Notes under the pieces: model-generated | Told to the model about the DNA's origin: nothing | The model's database searches: none | The model's input: only the letters and a program-made list of their open reading frames with translations | Assembly: GCA_958450325.1 (NCBI GenBank) | Contig: CAUDLW010000075.1 | Location: 35,001 to 99,000 of the forward strand | From: Agrostemma githago | Lineage: Eukaryota; Streptophyta; Magnoliopsida; Caryophyllales; Caryophyllaceae | Length of the DNA: 64,000 bases | Reading direction: 5' to 3' | Position numbers and translations under genes: made by a program | Shown here: positions 20,861 to 32,545 of the stretch, piece by piece | Layout of the letters: each line of letters opens with the position of its first letter | Numbering within the stretch: position 1 is the first letter of the stretch

Positions 20861-21865
20861 TCGGTCCGAATCTCGAGTTATACTTGGAATTTCGTAGTCG
20901 TTCAAAATGGAGGAGATAGATTTCGAGCTTATCTTTCCAATTACTACTGGCGAAGTTTCATTGCACAAGTATTGCCGGAGTTATGCCCCAAACAAGTCAG
21001 CTGTGCATTGAAAACCGCTGCTGTTAAATTCTTTGACGGAATTGTTTCTTTTGCCTCGATTTTCTTTAAAGCTTTCAATAAATTCCCGAGGAGAAGAGCT
21101 GCTATTTTCAAGTCCGTTTAATCAAGACTACTCGAGCAAGCAAGGGCCTTGCATCTGCTAAGTTGGCTGATTGTGTTCTCACTTATTCACTGTATCTAGC
21201 TATTTAGTTCTAGCCTAGTTCATTTCCCTTTCTTTGTTTTTGTCACTCACTTTATGAGGCTGGACTTTGCTGGTTACCCTCATCCTTGGGTAGAGTTTTA
21301 GGCTATAAATAGCCAAGTACTTGATGAATAAATCATTCAATCTTCATCAAACAAAATCTGAGTTAAGCTTTGCCTTCCTTTTCGTCATTGTAGTTCACAA
21401 GACAAAGTATTAGAGTAAGTCGCGTTACAAGCTCTATACTAGCTATTTCAATCGAGTGTTTGAGTTAGCACCCGCTTTGTTGAGGTATAGGTCTATCTCA
21501 CTTAGCACACTATCTTTGGTTACGTTCTATCATCAATTTACAGCAGCTATTTCAACCTAATTTCGTTTCTTTGTTTCGTTCATTTCAAATTACTATCTAT
21601 CATCAAATAACTTGTTCAAAGTTCATTCTAACTCACATCATAAGTGCTATCACAGCTGCAACTCTTGATTTTTCTTTAAATCAGGACGGTCCAAGGAGTG
21701 TCGAAGCCAAGTTATTAGTTGAATTTCTGATTGCGATTGGAATTCAAGGGTTAAACTCTAACGAGGTAGTTCGAGGGTTAATCGGTTTTGATTATCTCGT
21801 GGTTCTTGTTGAAGTTCCGATACATTTGTTTCTTACTATTCACGTTTGAACTGTTCACACAAAAA

Positions 21866-22321
21866 ATGTCAGCAATTTTCTCGTTTGAAAACACTTACGA
21901 GGAAAGTTTGGTGTTTGATCCAACGTTACCACCTGTTTTTGACGAGTATAATCTTCAACCAAACGGGTTGTGCAAGAAGAAACGAGTTCTGATCTTAACC
22001 AAAACGAACATGGAGAGTAAAGGAATTGGGCTTGTTGAATATTTTGAAAAGCAACAAAAGAGACTTGATCCATCCTTGTTCACAACAAGCAAAGTAGAGT
22101 TCACAAGCATTCAAAACAGCACCTATTTGAAAAGGATTCGGGCTTGTGGTCGAGCCATAGTACCAACATTACCCACACTTATGTCTATTTGGAGTGAGGA
22201 TGCGTTGATCCTAACAAATTTTGTATTTGATCCGGGTGGGATACTTGTTACAAGAATTGAGGACAATACTTTTTCAAAGAAGGAGAGTATGACGCGAGTT
22301 CATTTTGCGGCGTTGTTTTGA
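21866..22321 (+). CDS. Conserved monomer ORF, copy 15 (A)
   Basis: Type-A protein. Its leader shares CTCTAACGAG and the CACAGC primer-site form with copy 1, 14 monomers away. TATA box at 21304, primer site at 21645; tail open to 22582. Confidence 0.45.
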   Translation: MSAIFSFENTYEESLVFDPTLPPVFDEYNLQPNGLCKKKRVLILTKTNMESKGIGLVEYFEKQQKRLDPSLFTTSKVEFTSIQNSTYLKRIRACGRAIVPTLPTLMSIWSEDALILTNFVFDPGGILVTRIEDNTFSKKESMTRVHFAALF

Positions 22322-23326
22322 TCGGTCCGAATCTCGAGTTATACTTGGAATTTCGTAGTCGTTCAAAATGGAGGAGATAGATTTCGAGCTTATCTTTCCA
22401 ATGACTACTGGCGAAGTTTCATTGCACAAGTATTGCCGGAGTTATGCCCCAAACAAGTCAGCTGTGCATTGAAAACCGCTGCTGTTAAATTCTTTGACGG
22501 AATTGTTTCTTTTGCCTCGATTTTCTTTAAAGCTTTCAATAAATTCCCGAGGAGAAGAGCTGCTATTTTCAAGTCCGTTTAATCAAGACTACTCGAGCAA
22601 GCAAGGGCCTTGCATCTGCTAAGTTGGCTGATTGTGTTCTCACTTATTCACTGTATCTAGCTATTTAGTTCTAGCCTAGTTCATTTCCCTTTCTTTGTTT
22701 TTGTCACTCACTTTATGAGGCTTGACTTTGCTGGTTAGCCTCATCCTTGGGTAGATTTTTAGGCTATAAATAGCCAAGTACTTGATGAATAAATCATTCA
22801 ATCTTCATCAAACAAAATCTGAGTTAAGCTTTGCCTTCCTTTTCGTCATTGTAGTTCACAAGACAAAGTATTAGAGTAAGTCGCGTTACAAGCTCTATAC
22901 TAGCTATTTCAATCGAGTGTTTGAGTTAGCACCCGCTTTGTTGAGGTATAGGTCTATCTCACTTAGCACACTATCTTTGGTTACGTTCTATCATCAATTT
23001 ACAGCAGCTATTTCAACCTAATTTCGTTTCTTTGTTTCGTTCATTTCAAATTACTATCTATCATCAAATAACTTGTTCAAAGTTCATTCTAACTCACATC
23101 ATAAGTGCTATCACAGCTGCAACTCTTGATTTTTCTTTAAATCAGGACGGTCCAAGGAGTGTCGAAGCCAAGTTATTAGTTGAATTTCTGATTGCGATTG
23201 GAATTCAAGGGTTAAACTCTAGCGAGGTAGTTCGAGGGTTAATCGGTTTTGATTATCTCGTGGTTCTTGTTGAAGTTCCGATACATTTGTTTCTTACTAT
23301 TCACGTTTGAACTGTTCACACAAAAA

Positions 23327-23782
23327 ATGTCAGCAATTTTCTCGTTTGAAAACACTTACGAGGAAAGTTTGGTGTTTGATCCAACGTTACCACCTGTTTT
23401 TGACGAGTATAATCTTCAACCAAACGGGTTGTGCAAGAAGAAACGAGTTCTGATCTTAACCAAAACGAACATGGAGAGTAAAGGAATTGGGCTTGTTGAA
23501 TATTTTGAAAAGCAACAAAAGAGACTTGATCCATCCTTGTTCACAACAAGCAAAGTAGAGTTCACAAGCATTCAAAACAGCACCTATTTGAAAAGGATTC
23601 GGGCTTGTGGTCGAGCCATAGTACCAACATTACCCACACTTATGTCTATTTGGAGTGAGGATGCGTTGATCCTAACAAATTTTGTATTTGATCCGGGTGG
23701 GATACTTGTTACAAGAATTGAGGACAATACTTTTTCAAAGAAGGAGAGTATGACGCGAGTTCATTTTGCGGCGTTGTTTTGA
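23327..23782 (+). CDS. Conserved monomer ORF, copy 16 (A ORF, C tail)
   Basis: Type-A protein followed by a C-type tail: markers switch between 23805 and 23821. TATA box at 22765, primer site at 23106 (CACAGC form); tail open to 24043. Confidence 0.45.
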   Translation: MSAIFSFENTYEESLVFDPTLPPVFDEYNLQPNGLCKKKRVLILTKTNMESKGIGLVEYFEKQQKRLDPSLFTTSKVEFTSIQNSTYLKRIRACGRAIVPTLPTLMSIWSEDALILTNFVFDPGGILVTRIEDNTFSKKESMTRVHFAALF

Positions 23783-24787
23783 TCGGTCCGAATCTCGAGT
23801 TATACTTGGAATTTCGTAGTGGTTCAAAATGGAGGAGATATATTTCGAGCTTATCTTTCCAATGACTACTGGCGAAGTTTCATTGAACAAGTATTGCCGA
23901 AGTTATGCCCCAAACAAGTCAGCTGTGCATTGAAAACCGCTGCTGTTAAATTCTTTGACGGAATTGTTTCTTTTGCCTCGATTTTCTTTAAAGCTTTCAA
24001 CAAATTCCCGAGGAGAAGAGCTGTTATTTTCAAGTCCGTTTAATCAAGACTACTCGAGAAAGCAAGGGCCTTGCATCTGCTAAGTTGGCTGATTGTGTTC
24101 TCACTTATTCACTGTATCTAGCTATTTAGTTCTAGCCTAGTTCATTTCCCTTTCATTGTTTTTGTCACTCACTTTATGAGGCTTGACTTTGCTGGTTAGC
24201 CTCATCCTTGGGTAGAGTTTTAGGCTATAAATAGCCAAGTACTTGATGAATAAATCATTCAATCTTCATCAAACAAAATCTGAGTTAAGCTTTGCCTTCC
24301 TTTTCGTCATTGTAGTTCACAAGACAAAGTATTAGAGTAAGTCGCGTTACAAGCTCTATACTAGCTATTTCAATCGAGTGTTTGAGTTAGCACCCGCTTT
24401 GTTGAGGTATAGGTCTATCTCACTTAGCACACTATCTTTGGTTACGTTCTATCATCAATTTACAGCAGCTATTTCAACCTAATTTCGTTTCTTTGTTTCG
24501 TTCATTTCAAATTACTATCTATCATCAAATCACTTGTTCAAAGTTCATTCTAACTCACATCATAAGTGCTATCACAGCTGCAACTCTTGATTTTTATTTA
24601 AATCAGGACGGTCCAAGGAGTGTCGAAGCCAAGTTATTAGTTGAATTTCTGATTGCGATTGGAATTCAAGGGTTAAACTCTAGCGAGGTAGTTCGAGGGT
24701 TAATCGGTTTTGATTATCTCGTGGTTCTTGTTGAAGTTCCGATACATTTGTTTCTTACTATTCACGTTTGAACTGTTCACACAAAAA

Positions 24788-25243
24788 ATGTCAGCAATTT
24801 TCTCGTTTGAAAACACTTACGAGGAAAGTTTGGTGTTTGATCCAACGTTACCACCTGTTTTTGACGAGTATCATCTTCAACCAATTGGGTTGTGCAAGAA
24901 GAAACGAGTTCTGATCTTAGCCAAAACGAACATGGAGAGTAAAGGGATTGGGCTTGTGGAATATTTTGAAAAGCAACAAAAGAGACTTGATCCATCCTTG
25001 TTCACAACAAGCAAAGTAGAGTTCACAAGCATTCAAAACAGCACCTATTTGAAAAGGAGTCGGGCTTGTGGTCGAGCCATAGTACCAACGTTACCCACAC
25101 TTATGTCTATTTGGAGTGAGGATTCGTTGATCCTAACAAATTTTGTATTTGATCCGGGTGGGATACTTGTTACAAGAATTGAGGACAATTCTTTTTCAAA
25201 GAAGGAGAGTATGACGCGAGTTCATTTTGCGGCGTTGTTTTGA
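24788..25243 (+). CDS. Conserved monomer ORF, copy 17 (B)
   Basis: Type B with a private Ala113Ser. TATA box at 24226, primer site at 24567 (CACAGC form); tail open to 25504. Confidence 0.45.
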   Translation: MSAIFSFENTYEESLVFDPTLPPVFDEYHLQPIGLCKKKRVLILAKTNMESKGIGLVEYFEKQQKRLDPSLFTTSKVEFTSIQNSTYLKRSRACGRAIVPTLPTLMSIWSEDSLILTNFVFDPGGILVTRIEDNSFSKKESMTRVHFAALF

Positions 25244-26247
25244 TCGGTCCGAATCTCGAGTTATACTTGGAATTTTGTAGTCGTTCAAAATGGAGGAGAT
25301 AGATTTCGAGCTTACCTTTCCAATGACTACTGGCGAAGTTTCATTGAACAAGTATTGCCGAAGTTATGCCCCAAACAAGTCAGCTGTGCATTGAAAACCG
25401 CTGCTGTTAAATTCTTTGACGGAATTGTTTCTTTTGCCTCGATTTTCTTTAAAGCTTTCAATAAATTCCCGAGGAGAAGAGCTGCTATTTTCAAGTCCGT
25501 TTAATCAAGACTACTCGAGCAAGCAAGGGCCTTGCATCTGCTAACTTGGCTGATTGTGTTCTCACTTATTCACTGTATCTAGCTATTTAGTTCTAGCCTA
25601 GTTCATTTCCCTTTCTTTGTTTTTGTCACTCACTTTATGAGGCTTGACTTTGCTGGTTAGCCTCATCCTTGGGTAGAGTTTTAGGCTATAAATAGCCAAG
25701 TACTTGATGAATAAATCATCAATCTTCATCAAACAAAATCTGAGTTAAGCTTTGCCTTCCTTTTCATCATTGTAGTTCACAAGACAAAGTATTAGAGTAA
25801 GTCGCGTTACAATCTCTATACTAGCTATTTCAATCGAGTGTTTGAGTTAGCACCCGCTTTGTTGAGGTATAGGTCTATCTCACTTATCACACTATCTTTG
25901 GTTACGTTCTATCATCAATTTACAGCAGCTATTTCAACCTAATTTCGTTTCTTTGTTTCGTTCATTTCAAATTACTATCTATCATCAAATCACTTGTTCA
26001 AAGTTCATTCTAACTCACATCCTAAGTGCTATCAGAGCTGAAACTCTTGATTTTTCTTTAAATCAGGACGGTCCAAGGAGTGTCGAAGCCAAGTTATTAG
26101 TTGAATTTCTGATTGCGATTGGAATTCAAGGGTTAAACTCTAGCGAGGTAGTTCGAGGGTTAATCGGTTTTGATTATCTCGTGGTTCTTGTTGAAGTTCC
26201 AATACATTTGTTTCTTACTATTCACGTCTGAAATGTTCACACAAAAA

Positions 26248-26703
26248 ATGTCAGCAATTTTCTCGTTTGAAAACACTTACGAGGAAAGTTTGGTGTTTGA
26301 TCCAACGTTACCACCTGTTTTTGACGAGTATCATCTTCAACCAAACGGGTTGTGCAAGAAGAAACGAGTTCTGATCTTAGCCAAAACGAACATGGAGAGT
26401 AAAGGGATTGGGGTTGTTGAATATTTTGAAAAGCAACATAAGAGACTTGATCCATCCTTGTTCACAACAAGCAAAGTAGAGTTCACAAGCATTCAAAACA
26501 GCATCTATTTGAAAAGGAGTCGGGCTTGTGGTCGAGCCATAATACCAACGTTACCCACACTTATGTCTATTTGGAGTGAGGATGCGTTGATCCTAACAAA
26601 TTTTGTATTTGATCCGGGTGGGATACTTGTTACAAGAATTGAGGACAATTCTTTTTCAAAGAAGGAGAGTATGACGCGAGTTCATTTTGCGGCGTTGTTT
26701 TGA
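26248..26703 (+). CDS. Conserved monomer ORF, copy 18 (C)
   Basis: Same protein as copies 7 and 9, with the in-frame upstream ATG at 26233. TATA box at 25687, primer-site match at 26027; C-type tail open to 26964. Confidence 0.45.
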   Translation: MSAIFSFENTYEESLVFDPTLPPVFDEYHLQPNGLCKKKRVLILAKTNMESKGIGVVEYFEKQHKRLDPSLFTTSKVEFTSIQNSIYLKRSRACGRAIIPTLPTLMSIWSEDALILTNFVFDPGGILVTRIEDNSFSKKESMTRVHFAALF

Positions 26704-27708
26704 TCGGTCCATTTCTCGAGTTATATTTGGAATTTCGTAGTGGTTCAAAATGGAGGAGATATATTTCGAGCTTATCTTTCCAATGACTACTGGCGAAGTT
26801 TCATTGAACAAGTATTGCCGAAGTTATGCCCCAAACAAGTCAGCTGTGCATTGAAAACCGCTGCTGTTAAATTCTTTGACGGAATTGTTTCTTTTGCCTC
26901 GATTTTCTTTAAAGCTTTCAACAAATTCCCGAGGAGAAGAGCTGTTATTTTCAAGTCCGTTTAATCAAGACTACTCGAGAAAGCAAGGGCCTTGCATCTG
27001 CTAAGTTGGCTGATTGTGTTCTCACTTATTCACTGTATCTAGCTATTTAGTTCTAGCCTAGTTCATTTCCCTTTCTTTGTTTTTGTCACTCACTTTATGA
27101 GGCTTGACTTTGCTGGTTAGCCTCATCCTTGGGTAGAGTTTTAGGCTATAAATAGCCAAGTACTTGATGAATAAATCATTCAATCTTCATCAAACAAAAT
27201 CTGAGTTAAGCTTTGCCTTCCTTTTCGTCATTGTAGTTCACAAGACAAAGTATTAGAGTAAGTCGCGTTACAAGCTCTATACTAGCTATTTCAATCGAGT
27301 GTTTGAGTTAGCACCCGCTTTGTTGAGGTATAGGTCTATCTCACTTAGCACACTATCTTTGGTTACGTTCTATCATCAATTTACAGCAGCTATTTCAACC
27401 TAATTTCGTTTCTTTGTTTCGTTCATTTCAAATTACTATCTATCATCAAATCACTTGTTCAAAGTTCATTCTAACTCACATCATAAGTGCTATCACAGCT
27501 GCAACTCTTGATTTTTATTTAAATCAGGACGGTCCAAGGAGTGTCGAAGCCAAGTTATTAGTTGAATTTCTGATTGCGATTGGAATTCAAGGGTTAAACT
27601 CTAGCGAGGTAGTTCGAGGGTTAATCGGTTTTGATTATCTCGTGGTTCTTGTTGAAGTTCCGATACATTTGTTTCTTACTATTCACGTTTGAACTGTTCA
27701 CACAAAAA

Positions 27709-28164
27709 ATGTCAGCAATTTTCTCGTTTGAAAACACTTACGAGGAAAGTTTGGTGTTTGATCCAACGTTACCACCTGTTTTTGACGAGTATCATCTTCA
27801 ACCAATTGGGTTGTGCAAGAAGAAACGAGTTCTGATCTTAGCCAAAACGAACATGGAGAGTAAAGGGATTGGGCTTGTGGAATATTTTGAAAAGCAACAA
27901 AAGAGACTTGATCCATCCTTGTTCACAACAAGCAAAGTAGACTTCACAAGCATTCAAAACAGCACCTATTTGAAAAGGAGTCGGGCTTGTGGTCGAGCCA
28001 TAGTACCAACGTTACCCACACTTATGTCTATTTGGAGTGAGGATGCGTTGATCCTAACAAATTTTGTATTTGATCCGGGTGGGATACTTGTTACAAGAAT
28101 TGAGGACAATTCTTTTTCAAAGAAGGAGAGTATGACGCGAGTTCATTTTGCGGCGTTGTTTTGA
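27709..28164 (+). CDS. Conserved monomer ORF, copy 19 (B)
   Basis: Type B with a private Glu78Asp. Its tail has GTTCAGAATGG, shared only with copy 21. TATA box at 27147, primer site at 27488 (CACAGC form); tail open to 28425. Confidence 0.45.
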   Translation: MSAIFSFENTYEESLVFDPTLPPVFDEYHLQPIGLCKKKRVLILAKTNMESKGIGLVEYFEKQQKRLDPSLFTTSKVDFTSIQNSTYLKRSRACGRAIVPTLPTLMSIWSEDALILTNFVFDPGGILVTRIEDNSFSKKESMTRVHFAALF

Positions 28165-29168
28165 TCGGTCCGAATCTCGAGTTATACTTGGAATTTTGTA
28201 GTCGTTCAGAATGGAGGAGATAGATTTCGAGCTTACCTTTCCAATGACTACTGGCGAAGTTTCATTGAACAAGTATTGCCGAAGTTATGCCCCAAACAAG
28301 TCAGCTGTGCATTGAAAACCGCTGCTGTTAAATTCTTTGACGGAATTGTTTCTTTTGCCTCGATTTTCTTTAAAGCTTTCAATAAATTCCCGAGGAGAAG
28401 AGCTGCTATTTTCAAGTCCGTTTAATCAAGACTACTCGAGCAAGCAAGGGCCTTGCATCTGCTAAGTTGGCTGATTGTGTTCTCACTTATTCACTGTATC
28501 TAGCTATTTAGTTCTAGCCTAGTTCATTTCCCTTTCTTTGTTTTTGTCACTCACTTTATGAGGCTTGACTTTGCTGGTTAGCCTCATCCTTGGGTAGAGT
28601 TTTAGGCTATAAATAGCCAAGTACTTGATGAATAAATTATCAATCTTCATCAAACAAAATCTGAGTTAAGCTTTGCCTTCCTTTTCATCATTGTAGTTCA
28701 CAAGACAAAGTATTAGAGTAAGTCGCGTTACAATCTCTATACTAGCTATTTCAATCGAGTGTTTGAGTTAGCACCCGCTTTGTTGAGGTATAGGTCTATC
28801 TCACTTATCACACTATCTTTGGTTACGTTCTATCATCAATTTACAGCAGCTATTTCAACCTAATTTCGTTTCTTTGTTTCGTTCATTTCAAATTACTATC
28901 CATCATCAAATCACTTGTTCAAAGTTCATTCTAACTCACATCATAAGTGCTATCAGAGCTGCAACTCTTGATTTTTCTTTAAATCAGGACGGTCCAAGGA
29001 GTGTCGAAGCCAAGTTATTAGTTGAATTTCTGATTGCGATTGGAATTCAAGGGTTAAACTCTAGCGAGGTAGTTCGAGGGTTAATCGGTTTTGATTATCT
29101 CGTGGTTCTTGTTGAAGTTCCGATACATTTGTTTCTTACTATTCACGTTTGAACTGTTCACACAAAAA

Positions 29169-29624
29169 ATGTCAGCAATTTTCTCGTTTGAAAACACTTA
29201 CGAGGAAAGTTTGGTGTTTGATCCAACGTTACCACCTGTTTTTGACGAGTATCATCTTCAACCAATTGGGTTGTGCAAGAAGAAACGAGTTCTGATCTTA
29301 GCCAAAACGAACATGGAGAGTAAAGGGATTGGGCTTGTGGAATATTTTGAAAAGCAACAAAAGAGACTTGATCCATCCTTGTTCACAACAAGCAAAGTAG
29401 AGTTCACAAGCATTCAAAACAGCACCTATTTGAAAAGGAGTCGGGCTTGTGGTCGAGCCATAGTACCAACGTTACCCACACTTATGTCTATTTGGAGTGA
29501 GGATGCGTTGATCCTAACAAATTTTGTATTTGATCCGGGTGGGATACTTGTTACAAGAATTGAGGACAATTCTTTTTCAAAGAAGGAGAGTATGACGCGA
29601 GTTCATTTTGCGGCGTTGTTTTGA
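29169..29624 (+). CDS. Conserved monomer ORF, copy 20 (C-like leader, B ORF)
   Basis: Type-B protein behind a C-like R/U5 leader, joined upstream of the primer site (TATCCATC at about 28910 is a B2-like marker). TATA box at 28608, primer-site match at 28948; tail open to 29885 with CTTTTAATAAA. Confidence 0.45.
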   Translation: MSAIFSFENTYEESLVFDPTLPPVFDEYHLQPIGLCKKKRVLILAKTNMESKGIGLVEYFEKQQKRLDPSLFTTSKVEFTSIQNSTYLKRSRACGRAIVPTLPTLMSIWSEDALILTNFVFDPGGILVTRIEDNSFSKKESMTRVHFAALF

Positions 29625-30629
29625 TCGGTCCGAATCTCGAGTTATACTTGGAATTTTGTAGTCGTTCAAAATGGAGGAGATAGATTTCGAGCTTACCTTT
29701 CCAATGACTACTGGCGAAGTTTCATTGAACAAGTATTGCCGAAGTTATGCCCCAAACAAGTCAGCTGTGCATTGAAAACCGCTGCTGTTAAATTCTTTGA
29801 CGGAATTGTTTCTTTTGCCTCGATTTTCTTTAAAGCTTTTAATAAATTCCCGAGGAGAAGAGCTGCTATTTTCAAGTCCGTTTAATCAAGACTACTCGAG
29901 CAAGCAAGGGCCTTGCATCTGCTAAGTTGGCTGATTGTGTTCTCACTTATTCACTGTATCTAGCTATTTAGTTCTAGCCTACTTCATTTCCCTTTCTTTG
30001 TTTTTGTCACCCACTTTATGAGGCTTGACTTTGCTGGTTAGCCTCATCCTTGGGTAGAGTTTTAGGCTATAAATAGGCAAGTACTTGATGAATAAATCAT
30101 TCAATCTTCATCAAACAAAATCTGAGTTAAGCTTTGCCTTCCTTTTCGTCATTGTAGTTCACAAGACAAAGTATAAGAGTAAGTCGCGTTACAAGATCTA
30201 TACTCGCTATTTCAATCGAGTGTTTGAATTAGCACCCGCTTTGTTGAGGTATAGGTCTATCTCACTTAGCACACTATCTTTGGTTACGTTCTATCATCAA
30301 TTTACAGCAGCTATTTCAACCTAATTTCGTTTCTTTGTTTCGTTCATTTCAAATTACTATCTATCATTAAATCACTTGTTCAAAGTTCATTCTAACTCAC
30401 ATCATAAGTGCTATCACAGCTGCAACTCTTGATTTTTATTTAAATCAGGACGGTCCAAGGAGTGTCGAAGCCAAGTTATTAGTTGAATTTCTGATTGCGA
30501 TTGGAATTCAAGGGTTAAACTCTAGCGAGGTAGTTCGAGGGTTAATCGGTTTTGATTATCTCGTGGTTCTTGTTGAAGTTCCGATACATTTGTTTCTTAC
30601 TATTCACGTTTGAACTGTTCACACAAAAA

Positions 30630-31085
30630 ATGTCAGCAATTTTCTCGTTTGAAAACACTTACGAGGAAAGTTTGGTGTTTGATCCAACGTTACCACCTGT
30701 TTTTGACGAGTATCATCTTCAACCAATTGGGTTGTGCAAGAAGAAACGAGTTCTGATCTTAGCCAAAACGAACATGGAGAGTAAAGGGATTGGGCTTGTG
30801 GAATATTTTGAAAAGCAACAAAAGAGACTTGATCCATCCTTGTTCACAACAAGCAAAGTAGAGTTCACAAGCATTCAAAACAGCACCTATTTGAAAAGGA
30901 GTCGGGCTTGTGGTCGAGCCATAGTACCAACGTTACCCACACTTATGTCTATTTGGAGTGAGGATGCGTTGATCCTAACAAATTTTGTATTTGATCCGGG
31001 TGGGATACTTGTTACAAGAATTGAGGACAATTCTTTTTCAAAGAAGGAGAGTATGACGCGAGTTCATTTTGCGGCGTTGTTTTGA
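30630..31085 (+). CDS. Conserved monomer ORF, copy 21 (B)
   Basis: Type-B protein. The region from about 29980 to 30230 ahead of it carries an unusual cluster of private substitutions. TATA box at 30068 (TATAAATAGG, breaking the palindrome), primer site at 30409 (CACAGC form); tail open to 31346. Confidence 0.45.
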   Translation: MSAIFSFENTYEESLVFDPTLPPVFDEYHLQPIGLCKKKRVLILAKTNMESKGIGLVEYFEKQQKRLDPSLFTTSKVEFTSIQNSTYLKRSRACGRAIVPTLPTLMSIWSEDALILTNFVFDPGGILVTRIEDNSFSKKESMTRVHFAALF

Positions 31086-32089
31086 TCGGTCCGAATCTCG
31101 AGTTATACTTGGAATTTTGTAGTCGTTCAGAATGGAGGAGATAGATTTCGAGCTTACCTTTCCAATGACTACTGGCGAAGTTTCATTGAACAAGTATTGC
31201 CGAAGTTATGCCCCAAACAAGTCAGCTGTGCATTGAAAACCGCTGCTGTTAAATTCTTTGACGGAATTGTTTCTTTTGCCTCGATTTTCTTTAAAGCTTT
31301 CAATAAATTCCCGAGGAGAAGAGCTGCTATTTTCAAGTCCGTTTAATCAAGACTACTCGAGCAAGCAAGGGCCTTGCATCTGCTAAGTTGGCTGATTGTG
31401 TTCTCACTTATTCACTGTATCTAGCTATTTAGTTCTAGCCTAGTTCATTTCCCTTTCTTTGTTTTTGTCACTCACTTTATGAGGCTTGACTTTGCTGGTT
31501 AGCCTCATCCTTGGGTAGAGTTTTAGGCTATAAATAGCCAAGTACTTGATGAATAAATTATCAATCTTCATCAAACAAAATCTGAGTTAAGCTTTGCCTT
31601 CCTTTTCATCATTGTAGTTCACAAGACAAAGTATTAGAGTAAGTCGCGTTACAATCTCTATACTAGCTATTTCAATCGAGTGTTTGAGTTAGCACCCGCT
31701 TTGTTGAGGTATAGGTCTATCTCACTTATCACACTATCTTTGGTTACGTTCTATCATCAATTTACAGCAGCTATTTCAACCTAATTTCGTTTCTTTGTTT
31801 CGTTCATTTCAAATTACTATCTATCATTAAATCACTTGTTCAAAGTTCATTCTAACTCACATCATAAGTGCTATCACAGCTGCAACTCTTGATTTTTATT
31901 TAAATCAGGACGGTCCAAGGAGTGTCGAAGCCAAGTTATTAGTTGAATTTCTGATTGCGATTGGAATTCAAGGGTTAAACTCTAGCGAGGTAGTTCGAGG
32001 GTTAATCGGTTTTGATTATCTCGTGGTTCTTGTTGAAGTTCCGATACATTTGTTTCTTACTATTCACGTTTGAACTGTTCACACAAAAA

Positions 32090-32545
32090 ATGTCAGCAAT
32101 TTTCTCGTTTGAAAACACTTACGAGGAAAGTTTGGTGTTTGATCCAACGTTACCACCTGTTTTTGACGAGTATCATCTTCAACCAATTGGGTTGTGCAAG
32201 AAGAAACGAGTTCTGATCTTAGCCAAAACGAACATGGAGAGTAAAGGGATTGGGCTTGTGGAATATTTTGAAAAGCAACAAAAGAGACTTGATCCATCCT
32301 TGTTCACAACAAGCAAAGTAGAGTTCACAAGCATTCAAAACAGCACCTATTTGAAAAGGAGTCGGGCTTGTGGTCGAGCCATAGTACCAACGTTACCCAC
32401 ACTTATGTCTATTTGGAGTGAGGATGCGTTGATCCTAACAAATTTTGTATTTGATCCGGGTGGGATACTTGTTACAAGAATTGAGGACAATTCTTTTTCA
32501 AAGAAGGAGAGTATGACGCGAGTTCATTTTGCGGCGTTGTTTTGA
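32090..32545 (+). CDS. Conserved monomer ORF, copy 22 (C-like leader, B ORF)
   Basis: Type-B protein. Shares ATCATTAAATC before the primer site with copy 21, but has a C-like R/U5. TATA box at 31529, primer site at 31869 (CACAGC form); tail open to 32806. Confidence 0.45.
   Translation: MSAIFSFENTYEESLVFDPTLPPVFDEYHLQPIGLCKKKRVLILAKTNMESKGIGLVEYFEKQQKRLDPSLFTTSKVEFTSIQNSTYLKRSRACGRAIVPTLPTLMSIWSEDALILTNFVFDPGGILVTRIEDNSFSKKESMTRVHFAALF

Larger units (their letters stand above)
16022..24787 (+). repeat. Array block IV, copies 11-16, type A
   Basis: Six type-A monomers with Ile91 and Thr135, very close to copies 0 and 1. Leaders of copies 11-14 share CCGCATTG and TAGATCTA, where most of the array has CCGCTTTG and TAGGTCTA. 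Copy 16 switches to a C-type tail just after its ORF. Confidence 0.8.

Noticed and set aside
30085..30324. A 79-codon frame before copy 21
   Set aside because: Its ATG at 30088 lies only about 20 bp after the TATA box, so probably upstream of the transcript start. Other copies have a stop 29 codons in; it is a by-product of private mutations.
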